From NCBI GenBank assembly GCA_002316275.1, contig DCDE01000004.1:62001-126000 (forward strand): a stretch of 64,000 nucleotides of DNA, in the 5' to 3' direction. Position numbers and translations under genes: made by a program. Under the pieces are notes generated by a model that saw only the letters and a program-made list of their open reading frames with translations, had not been told where the DNA came from and made no database searches. How positions within the stretch are numbered: position 1 is the stretch's first letter; each line of letters starts with the position of its first letter. The DNA comes from Caldifarciminota bacterium UBA1063. Its GTDB lineage: Bacteria; Hydrothermota; Hydrothermia; UBA1063. This document shows positions 48,846-56,169 of the stretch, in pieces.

Positions 48846-50587
48846 GACGTCATGCTCCTTAATAGTTTTACTTTCTCAGACACATCCATGAAACTCGAGC
48901 TAAAAACATAAACTCTAATATAAAGTTCCTTGGCTTCAAGGAATCTTTTCATATCTTCAAGGGTCTTAGCAAGATAATAGTACGCCTCAATATATCCTTC
49001 CTCCATGTACCCTATCTCTTCTATTGCCTTTCTCAATATAACTTCCGCAAATTCAAGCTCTCCTCTTTCATAAAATATTTTACCAAGGAAAATCATAGCG
49101 TTAAGCCTATTCCTCGGATCGTTCAATAGCTTCTGGAACTCCTCAACTGCAGCTGAATAAAGTTTCATCTCATAATATTCTTTGGCTACTTCAAAGGTTG
49201 ATTCTACAGGAAATGGCCAGTCCTCGAGAGTAAGTAAATCCTCTTTCAGATCTCTCAAAACTTTAAGAAGGTCCTCTTTGCCGGGAATTTTCTCAACACC
49301 TCTGTAAAAGACCTCTTCTTCTCTTTCCTCTCTATAAGCACTAACCTCTGCAGATTTCTTCGCCATAGTGCTCGGCTTGGAAGTCCGGGCTTCAGTCTTT
49401 TTATCCTTTTTAATTTCCTCTTTTACAATCTTTTCTTCAACTTGCTTACCTCTAACTGGTTTCTCCTCTGTAGTCTCCAGAAATGCCTCAAAGGACCTCC
49501 TCAGAGCTTCTTGGTTTTCTTCGCCTTTGAGAGACTCCTCCAGTGTATAGCGTCCCTCCTCAGTTACAACTTCATCTTTCTTCTTCTCACCCTTGCCGCT
49601 AAGAGATTCCCACACTTTCTGTTCTTCTTGCGCCATTTCCGAAACATCCTCAACCACAGTTTTAAACCCCTCTTCAGCGGAAGCCTTAGGCGACTCTTCA
49701 ACCACAAGGGTTTTCTCAGAAAGATCTTCAGTAGGTATGCGTTCTTCAGGCGGCTCCAAAGTGTTACCACTTCCAGTACTTTGAGGGATACTTACTTCCT
49801 CCTCTGGTTTTTGCACGCCAAGAAAATCAGCAAACCCTGAAGGGGTTATAACATCTTCTTCTTGCTCTTCTCGAACTTCCTCCTCTTCTTCCATGAATTC
49901 TACCTTCTCAACCACTTCCTCTTCTTCCTTCCTCTGAGAAGCCTTCGTGCCTGTAGTAGTGCTCTCCGTCCTATCTGGGCCCAAGAAACCACCATAGGAA
50001 TCAAAATCACCCTTTTCATAAAATTCCTGAGGTTCGGCGAATTCAATACCACTTTCAAGGCTCATAATTGAAAGTGACTCTGCAAGCTCTTGAAGCCTCA
50101 TAAATAACCTCTCAAACTTTGCAGCCTGCTCCGTGTGGTCCTGAATCGCATTAGCAAACTCGTTCACAAGTCTAAATAGCTTCCCAACGTAAGATAGATC
50201 AATATTAGGGAGTTTAATAAGCTCCAATGCCCAGTCCAATGCCTTATCAATATTACCACTATCAAGTTCCATCTCAACAAGGTCAAGGTACGTATCATAC
50301 CTTTCCTTATCAAGCCTGATGATTTTTTTCGCTATAGAGATAGCTATTTCCTTAAAATCCTGCTCTTTGTACATCCTGTAAGCTTTTTCAAGATTTTCAA
50401 GTGCCAATTCGTGGTTTTGTTTTCGTATGTAAAGATCTCCTATGGAATTAAATACCTCAGGATCTGATGTAACCCTCGCAAGTTCTTTGAGGATCTCCAA
50501 AGCATCATCATACTTCCCATTACCAATAAGCTTCTGCGCTTGAAGCTTCATCTTTTTAATATCAGAAGTTCCGCCTTTCAATATCAT
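48842..50587 (-). CDS. TPR protein with long acidic linker, first gene of pilus-like operon
   Basis: 581 aa from the ATG at 50587, 7 nt past the -10 box; upstream codons lie in the promoter. The N-terminal region (about 10-175) is made of TPR-like helical repeats (YDDALEILKELARV, HELALENLEKAYRMY). A Glu/Lys/Ser-rich, probably disordered linker (about 190-430) follows, then a C-terminal TPR region (YSAAVEEFQKLLNDPRNR, AEVILRKAIEEIG). No signal peptide or membrane segment, so cytoplasmic. It overlaps the MshEN-DnaA-like gene by 4 bp. A scaffold role is inferred from architecture. Confidence 0.8.
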   Translation of the reverse strand: MILKGGTSDIKKMKLQAQKLIGNGKYDDALEILKELARVTSDPEVFNSIGDLYIRKQNHELALENLEKAYRMYKEQDFKEIAISIAKKIIRLDKERYDTYLDLVEMELDSGNIDKALDWALELIKLPNIDLSYVGKLFRLVNEFANAIQDHTEQAAKFERLFMRLQELAESLSIMSLESGIEFAEPQEFYEKGDFDSYGGFLGPDRTESTTTGTKASQRKEEEEVVEKVEFMEEEEEVREEQEEDVITPSGFADFLGVQKPEEEVSIPQSTGSGNTLEPPEERIPTEDLSEKTLVVEESPKASAEEGFKTVVEDVSEMAQEEQKVWESLSGKGEKKKDEVVTEEGRYTLEESLKGEENQEALRRSFEAFLETTEEKPVRGKQVEEKIVKEEIKKDKKTEARTSKPSTMAKKSAEVSAYREEREEEVFYRGVEKIPGKEDLLKVLRDLKEDLLTLEDWPFPVESTFEVAKEYYEMKLYSAAVEEFQKLLNDPRNRLNAMIFLGKIFYERGELEFAEVILRKAIEEIGYMEEGYIEAYYYLAKTLEDMKRFLEAKELYIRVYVFSSSFMDVSEKVKLLRSMTS

Positions 50588-50591
50588 ATTG

Positions 50592-52451
50592 TTAATTATA
50601 CTCAAAACGCTTCTGAATGTCAAGAAGTAGATTGAACAATCTACTTATTAAAAGAAAAAGAACAGGGTAGGTCCCATGCAAATTATCAACGTCAGACAGT
50701 AAAAGGTTCAGTCCGGGCATCATAAATTTTTCAAAATACCTTTTACTTTTTACTCTGGAGAGGTATCCATAAGCACCAAGAGCCTGCATATGACGCTGAA
50801 TCCTAACAAAGTCTAATTCATAATTTAGTTCCGCTAGATCCAAAGTATCGTTACCAATATCGTTACACCTTTGGACGTACTCCTCTAAAAGACTTTTTCT
50901 TACGTCTTCAGAAATAGAAAAGTATGGATCGTATAGGAGCGACGCAAGGTCATAGCTCCTGGGCCCCAATCTAAGCCCTGAAAAGTCCACAACTGCAAGT
51001 TGTCCCTGTGGCTTCACCATTAAATTCTGACTCTGAAAATCTCTGTGGAGAATTACTCTTTTAAAATCTGCACATTTTTTCGCAATATGGTCCAATTCTC
51101 TATCCAACTGTTCTGGAATTTCCAGTCCCTGAAACATACTCACAAAGTTATTAAAAAAATAGCCCTGCTCCCACTTAAAGTAATCATAATCGAATAGAGA
51201 ATTAGAAAAATCTTGAGCTACTCGTAATGTCGGACCTATGGTATGGAGCCTCACAAGTATCTCAACAGCTTTTTTATAATATATATAAATTTTGCTACGA
51301 TTTGGGGGATAGTTCAAAAATGTGTAGAGGGTTGTGTCCCCGAGGTCTTCCATTAAGATCCTATTTCTCAATGCGTCAGTTTCAAATATTATTGGCACTG
51401 GTACACCACAACCTTCCAAGAGCTCCGATGCTCTTAAATGCTTATTGAAACCCTCAACATCTTTACCATAATCACACATTATTCGGCTACCTTCCTTCCC
51501 GAATATTCTAATAAACTCCCTGTCAGAACCCCCGTGTCCCACAAGATAACTGTCCTGAGCGCCGCCCATGACCGTAATCTCATCAAATTCAAGAGAACCT
51601 GAGGGTGAGATTACGCAGTTCTCATAATGCCCCCCATACAAACCGCTATTGGGAAGCATTATTACGTTCCTTACAAAAGATTCATGAGCCAGTTCAAAAT
51701 CGCCTTCAACCACAAAATAGCCGTCAAATTCGACATCCGGAAGCTTCTGAGCTGCCTTATTAACAAATAAATTTTCTCCACATTTCTTTAGTATATAAAA
51801 AACGGTTCTTGCATATCCCTCGGCGCTACCTAAGTCCGACCAAAAAGTCTCACCAATATCATAAATTCCAATTCTGTACCCTTTCTTTAAAACTTGTAGC
51901 CAGATATCTTTTATATCCATATGACCGTATTCAAACCCTTCTAAAACTCCTCGCCGGTATACTGCAATTCCGGTAAACCCGTATAACTGGCCCGACTCAA
52001 TACCCGTTAAAAGGTCATCTGAAACTTTTAGATTCCGCCTTGGAATCCCTTTACTCACCGCAAGAAGTACATCCGTTTTTCCCTTCTCAAAATGATTGAT
52101 AAGCTCTTCCAGTAGAAGCTCTGTGTAAATATCACCATTGTGAACCAGGATAATATCTGATTTAAATAAATCTCTCATATTTAAAAGTGCTCCACCTGTC
52201 CCGAGGATTTGTTCTTCACTAACAAAAGTTATCTTGTCCGAAGGAGCCCCCAGGGTTTCCCGAATTAAATTACCCTTGTAATGCAAATTTACCATTACCT
52301 CTTGAGGTTTCAATCTCTGAATTCTTCTTAAAATTCTTACAATGCAAGGCTCGCCAAGGATCGGTAAGAGTACCTTCGGAATATCATTCGTTATGGGCCT
52401 CATTCGGCTGCCGTACCCTGCTGCAAGGATTACTGCATCTATTTTAGTCAT
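50592..52451 (-). CDS. Fused MurNAc-1-phosphate uridylyltransferase (MurU) - sugar kinase (AmgK)
   Basis: 619 aa from the ATG at 52451. The N-terminal domain (about 1-235) is a sugar-phosphate nucleotidyltransferase: AVILAAGYGSRMRPITNDIP with the downstream KVLLP, then LVHNGDIY. A linker (about 235-330) has a short hexapeptide-like stretch. The C-terminal domain (about 335-619) is an aminoglycoside-phosphotransferase-type kinase with HRDFQSQN (His469, Asp471, Asn476) and DFSGLRLGP (Asp489). AmgK makes MurNAc-1-P and MurU makes UDP-MurNAc, bypassing de novo MurA/MurB. This substrate is inferred from the domain pair and from the NamZ-type gene it overlaps by 8 bp. Confidence 0.82.
   Translation of the reverse strand: MTKIDAVILAAGYGSRMRPITNDIPKVLLPILGEPCIVRILRRIQRLKPQEVMVNLHYKGNLIRETLGAPSDKITFVSEEQILGTGGALLNMRDLFKSDIILVHNGDIYTELLLEELINHFEKGKTDVLLAVSKGIPRRNLKVSDDLLTGIESGQLYGFTGIAVYRRGVLEGFEYGHMDIKDIWLQVLKKGYRIGIYDIGETFWSDLGSAEGYARTVFYILKKCGENLFVNKAAQKLPDVEFDGYFVVEGDFELAHESFVRNVIMLPNSGLYGGHYENCVISPSGSLEFDEITVMGGAQDSYLVGHGGSDREFIRIFGKEGSRIMCDYGKDVEGFNKHLRASELLEGCGVPVPIIFETDALRNRILMEDLGDTTLYTFLNYPPNRSKIYIYYKKAVEILVRLHTIGPTLRVAQDFSNSLFDYDYFKWEQGYFFNNFVSMFQGLEIPEQLDRELDHIAKKCADFKRVILHRDFQSQNLMVKPQGQLAVVDFSGLRLGPRSYDLASLLYDPYFSISEDVRKSLLEEYVQRCNDIGNDTLDLAELNYELDFVRIQRHMQALGAYGYLSRVKSKRYFEKFMMPGLNLLLSDVDNLHGTYPVLFLLISRLFNLLLDIQKRFEYN
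50595..50623 (-). promoter_or_regulatory. Perfect consensus promoter of the pilus-like operon
   Basis: Minus strand: -35 TTGACA (50623-50618), 17-bp spacer, -10 TATAAT (50600-50595), all twelve hexamer bases matching the sigma70 consensus. It lies inside the last codons of the MurU-AmgK gene, whose stop codon falls between the -10 box and the TPR start. The ATG is 7 nt past the -10 box, so the operon mRNA should be leaderless. Confidence 0.85.
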
Positions 52452-53616
52452 ACAACAAATATTCCCGTCTCGCTGAAGTATCAAAGGCATCACACTCTGA
52501 TTGCCACCATAATTCCATACTTTCTAAAGAATCGCCGCGTGCAAGGCGTAACCTCAATTCGTCACTTCCAACGAGGATATCGAACGGCAATTTTTCATTC
52601 TCGTACTCGTAAGGCGGATTCCTCCATTGAAATTGTGTTGGATAAAGTTCCAAGAGTGTTTTTATTATAGCAACCCCCAATTTAAAGGGCTTTAAGTGTT
52701 TCTTGTCCACAATGTGGATTTGAATGCCCCCACATTTTTTGCCAGAATATTTACTGAAGGTAGGAACAAAAAATAGAGGCCTAAAAGCAACTCCAGAAAG
52801 TTTTAACTCAGCGAGGTATCGAGCAAGTTTATGCGGTTCCACAAACGGTGCACCGAATATTTCAAAGGGCCTCGTGGTTCCCCTTCCTTCACTTATATTG
52901 GTCGCCTCGAGGAGGCAGAGGCCGGGATAAAGCAAAGCAGTCTTTTCCGAAGGCATATTTGGAGACGGGTTTACCCAATCAAGTCCCGTATCCTCCCAGA
53001 AATACTCTCTCTTCCAACCATCCATTTTTAAGATTCTGAGATCCAATCCTGAAAGATACTTCGAACGAAAATATGTCGCAATCTCACCAATGGTCATCCC
53101 ATGACGCACGGGCAGAGGCTTAAGGCCAACAAAAGATGCAAATGCCTCCTTCAAAACAGGGCCCTCAACAAATATGCCCGAAATGGGGTTAGGGCGGTCA
53201 AGGACTACTACAAATTTCCCGTTTTCCAGTGCACTCTCCATGGTTAAATAGAGAGTCCAAATGTAGGTATAGTACCTTGATCCTATATCCTGAAGGTCCA
53301 CTATTAAGCCATCAAGATCCTTCATCATCTCGGGTGTGGGTTTTCTAGTTTTACCGTAAAGGCTATAGATGGGAAGACCGGTTCTCACATCGATGTAACT
53401 TTCCCACTCTATCATGTTATCTTGGGTCTCACCGAACAGCCCATGCTGGGGTGCAAAAACTGAAGTTACCTTAATCCTATCAAAATTTGTGAACAGATCC
53501 ATTGCATGCGTTATACTCCTATTATAAGAAGCAGAATGTACCAGGATGCCAGCCTTTGTTCCATTAAGGTCCGAAGGCCACTCTGACTCTACAAGATCCA
53601 GCCCAAGTCTAACCAC
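52444..53616 (-). CDS. namZ: NamZ-type exo-beta-N-acetylmuramidase (DUF1343, GH171)
   Basis: 390 aa, GTG start, overlapping the preceding gene by 8 bp. DUF1343 proteins such as Bacillus subtilis NamZ (YbbC) release terminal MurNAc from peptidoglycan fragments. Family blocks are FAPQHGLFGETQDNMI, DLQDIGSRYYTYIWT, VLDRPNPISG and the NPSPNMPS/LEATNISEGRGTTRPFE region. No signal peptide is visible at this start, so it may work in the cytoplasm on imported muropeptides or glycans. It overlaps the MurU-AmgK fusion, completing a MurNAc-to-UDP-MurNAc route. Confidence 0.88.
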   Translation of the reverse strand: MVRLGLDLVESEWPSDLNGTKAGILVHSASYNRSITHAMDLFTNFDRIKVTSVFAPQHGLFGETQDNMIEWESYIDVRTGLPIYSLYGKTRKPTPEMMKDLDGLIVDLQDIGSRYYTYIWTLYLTMESALENGKFVVVLDRPNPISGIFVEGPVLKEAFASFVGLKPLPVRHGMTIGEIATYFRSKYLSGLDLRILKMDGWKREYFWEDTGLDWVNPSPNMPSEKTALLYPGLCLLEATNISEGRGTTRPFEIFGAPFVEPHKLARYLAELKLSGVAFRPLFFVPTFSKYSGKKCGGIQIHIVDKKHLKPFKLGVAIIKTLLELYPTQFQWRNPPYEYENEKLPFDILVGSDELRLRLARGDSLESMELWWQSECDAFDTSARREYLLYD

Positions 53617-54277
53617 TTAGGATCCTTTTTGAAGAAAAGGAACAAAGGAGCCTCAACGGGCATTGAACACAAAGGGGTGCATTTTTTGTACAATATGTTT
53701 TAGCTAGTTTTACAAAAAGAGCATGGAATTCGTTAAACATCTTAACATCGTGCTTAAGGTTCTTCATGAACAATTCTTGTACCTCTGAATAACTCATATC
53801 TTGACCCTCGAGAAGTCCGAGTCTCGACAAAATCCTTCTTGTGTAGGAATCAACTACAAAAATAGGTTTTTCTAAGGCATAGAGAATAATGGAGTCGGCA
53901 GTTTCATCACCAATGCCCTTAACACTTTTTAACTCTCTTCTCAATTCTTCAACACTTTTACTCTTGAGGTTAGAAATACCACCTGATTCAACAATGTATC
54001 TTGCGAGCTCTTTAAGCCTTTGTGCCTTAATCCGATAAAAACCACTGGGTTTTATAAGATTTGCGAATTCATTCTCAGAAACTTTGTTTATTGCCTCGAT
54101 ATCAACGAGACCTGCATCTTTCAGGTTTGCAATTGCCCTTTCTACATTTCTCCAGGAAGTGTTCTGTGTTAAAACAGCACCAACAATAATCTCAACCTCC
54201 CCATCACCTGGCCACCAATGCTGGGATCCGAAGTGGTTATATAGAAGGAAATATATTTTTTCAAGAATCCGCCCCAT
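53609..54277 (-). CDS. Endonuclease III-like DNA glycosylase (MagIII-type)
   Basis: 222 aa from the ATG at 54277, preceded by GAGGAAG; the frame extends further upstream into the GT2 gene. HhH-GPD fold with VGAVLTQNTSWRNVERAI, a helix-hairpin-helix VKGIGDETADSI (about 119-130) and catalytic Asp143 (FVVDSYTRRI). A 4Fe-4S loop is C-x6-C-x2-C-x5-C near the C-terminus. The lysine that gives endonuclease III its lyase activity (normally after GVGRKTA) is not present, so a monofunctional glycosylase such as 3-methyladenine glycosylase is likely. Overlaps GT2 by 17 bp and namZ by 8 bp. Confidence 0.87.
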   Translation of the reverse strand: MGRILEKIYFLLYNHFGSQHWWPGDGEVEIIVGAVLTQNTSWRNVERAIANLKDAGLVDIEAINKVSENEFANLIKPSGFYRIKAQRLKELARYIVESGGISNLKSKSVEELRRELKSVKGIGDETADSIILYALEKPIFVVDSYTRRILSRLGLLEGQDMSYSEVQELFMKNLKHDVKMFNEFHALFVKLAKTYCTKNAPLCVQCPLRLLCSFSSKRILSG

Positions 54278-55190
54278 CTTCCTCGTTTTCCAGCTGCGAT
54301 TCCCCCTCCACAAGATCGTACAACCCCGAAATAAGCTCACCAAGAAACCCCATAAGGAAAAACAGAAAGCTTGAAATCAGCAAAAACATCACAAGATAAA
54401 GTAAGGGTCTATAACCAAAGTGCTTAAAAATCCTAAGGTACAGAGTAATAATGCCTATTACAGTACCCAGTATAAAAGAGGCTAATCCCAATCCTCCAAA
54501 GAAAAACATAGGTTTCCTTCTGAAGGTGATGAGAAACTTTACAGAAATCAAATCAAAAAGACCCTTCAGAATTCTACTTGAACCTTTATACTTACTTTCA
54601 CCGTGCATTCTTGGCTTGAGGATAACTTGTTCTTCCCCTATTTTAAACCCCAGCTCCTTTGCCCATGGAATAATGTAACGATGCCAGTCAGTCCTCAAGG
54701 GCAGCAGCTTCAAAACCTCCCTCTTCATGATCTTCATACTGTTCATGTCATGTACTTTGATACCAAATAGCATTCTGACAAGGGTATTATAGACACTCGA
54801 TACGAATCTCTTTTCATATTTCCCTACCTTCCAGCCGGCAACGAGGTCCAGCCCCTCATTCTGCAGTTTCAATAACATTTTTTCAACATCTTCAAGAGTG
54901 AACTGAAGGTCAGCAGGAAAAAATGCGACTACTGGAGCATTCGAGTGTCTTAAAGCAGTTTTCAGTGCATGAGTAACACCCAGATTTCTCCTGTGCTTAT
55001 AAAACTTCACATTTTTATACTGTGGAGTAATACGCTTCAATTCATCGTAGGTACCATCAGTAGAGCCGTCATCGACGATTATCATCTCCCAATCCAAGTG
55101 CCTTGTCTCAGTAAAACTACTGAAATAATCAAGTAGAGGCCCTATGTTGTCTCTTTCGTCTTTCGCTGGAACAAGAAGGGAAAGTTCCAT
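54261..55190 (-). CDS. GT2-family glycosyltransferase with C-terminal membrane anchor
   Basis: 309 aa. The GT-A domain (about 1-220) starts ELSLLVPAKDERDNIGPLLD, with the nucleotide-binding IIVDDGSTDGT and FFPADLQF. Two membrane helices near the C-terminus (about 235-260 and 270-295) resemble polyprenyl-phosphate glycosyltransferases (DPM1/GtrB-like) that charge lipid carriers with sugar. A polar tail follows. Its own promoter places the ATG 6 nt from the -10 box. It precedes the glycosylase gene and follows the flippase-like gene. Confidence 0.88.
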   Translation of the reverse strand: MELSLLVPAKDERDNIGPLLDYFSSFTETRHLDWEMIIVDDGSTDGTYDELKRITPQYKNVKFYKHRRNLGVTHALKTALRHSNAPVVAFFPADLQFTLEDVEKMLLKLQNEGLDLVAGWKVGKYEKRFVSSVYNTLVRMLFGIKVHDMNSMKIMKREVLKLLPLRTDWHRYIIPWAKELGFKIGEEQVILKPRMHGESKYKGSSRILKGLFDLISVKFLITFRRKPMFFFGGLGLASFILGTVIGIITLYLRIFKHFGYRPLLYLVMFLLISSFLFFLMGFLGELISGLYDLVEGESQLENEEDGADS

Positions 55191-55196
55191 CTATTA

Positions 55197-55225
55197 ATTA
55201 TACATTTAAACGAAAACCAAATCAA
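55197..55225 (-). promoter_or_regulatory. Sigma70-type promoter of the GT2 gene
   Basis: Minus strand: -35 TTGATT (55225-55220), 17-bp spacer, perfect -10 TATAAT (55202-55197). The ATG at 55190 is 6 nt past the -10 box with no Shine-Dalgarno, so a leaderless mRNA is likely. The -35 box overlaps the stop codon of the upstream gene. Confidence 0.75.
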
Positions 55226-56169
55226 TGGGGATTAACACTCTGAATCTCTTTACTTTTCCGAGGCATCAGGGTGCCTCTTCCAAAGAATGCAAAAACCACA
55301 AGGAATAGTAGGAAATCAGCCAGCACAAAAGCTATCCTTGTGAGAATCGAAAATGATGAAGCAACTTCAACTTTGTAATTACTTCGAAGGAGAGTCATCA
55401 AAACAGACTCTCGGACCCCCAGCCCCGCAGGTGCTATAATAGCCACATATCCCAAAACCCATGAAATGGGATATGTGGTCACAGCATCGACAAAGCTTAT
55501 ATCCACTGAAGAACGTTGTATCATAATCCAGAGCGAGAAACCCGTCAAGATCCAAAGTATAAAATAGAAAGAAAAAACTGCAAGATTTCGCTTTAAATTG
55601 AGATTTGTTTTTGTAAAATCTACCTCTTGCTTTCTTATTTTAGCATAAAGTTTCAGAAAGAACTTAATAAACGCAGGGTGTTGTAACAGGAGAAGTACCG
55701 CAAAGAGCAGGAACGCATATAATACCCACATAGGTGAAATACCGCCAGAGACTAAAAACCTTATAAAAAATACCATTACTGCAGACGTGCTGGAAATTAT
55801 TACTTCTAGGAATACCGTTATAAGAGTTACCTCGGGTTTGATACTTTTTGTCAGTGCTACTCTGCCCACGAACTGCCAAACCTTCCCTGGTATATACTTC
55901 CCTACATTAGAGTAGGACCAAGAAACCAACGATTCGCGTGCTGGAAGGTCATGCCCAAACCCCTTCATTATAAATCTCCACACAAATGGGTAACACGAGA
56001 TTACCATGGAAAGCACAAGAATCCCCAGAACAAGAAAAAAAGGGTTTAAGGTGAAGAACGTTTCCTTAAAAGCCTCCGCATTCTTAAAGAGCGGAGAAAC
56101 TACATAGTAAAACAAAATTACAACTATACCAATTTGTAGAATCCTAAGGAAAATGTTCTTTATTTTCAT
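55222..56169 (-). CDS. UPF0104/lysylphosphatidylglycerol-synthase-TM-like membrane protein
   Basis: 315 aa, about eight membrane helices. Features of the flippase-like domain family are WSYSNVGKYIPGKVWQFVGR and AIIAPAGLGVRESVLMTLL. Relatives act with GT2 enzymes in moving or modifying lipid-linked sugars or lipids, but the exact role is not established here. It overlaps the YfhO-like gene by one base and sits just upstream of GT2, a pairing that suggests a shared pathway. Confidence 0.83.
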   Translation of the reverse strand: MKIKNIFLRILQIGIVVILFYYVVSPLFKNAEAFKETFFTLNPFFLVLGILVLSMVISCYPFVWRFIMKGFGHDLPARESLVSWSYSNVGKYIPGKVWQFVGRVALTKSIKPEVTLITVFLEVIISSTSAVMVFFIRFLVSGGISPMWVLYAFLLFAVLLLLQHPAFIKFFLKLYAKIRKQEVDFTKTNLNLKRNLAVFSFYFILWILTGFSLWIMIQRSSVDISFVDAVTTYPISWVLGYVAIIAPAGLGVRESVLMTLLRSNYKVEVASSFSILTRIAFVLADFLLFLVVFAFFGRGTLMPRKSKEIQSVNPH

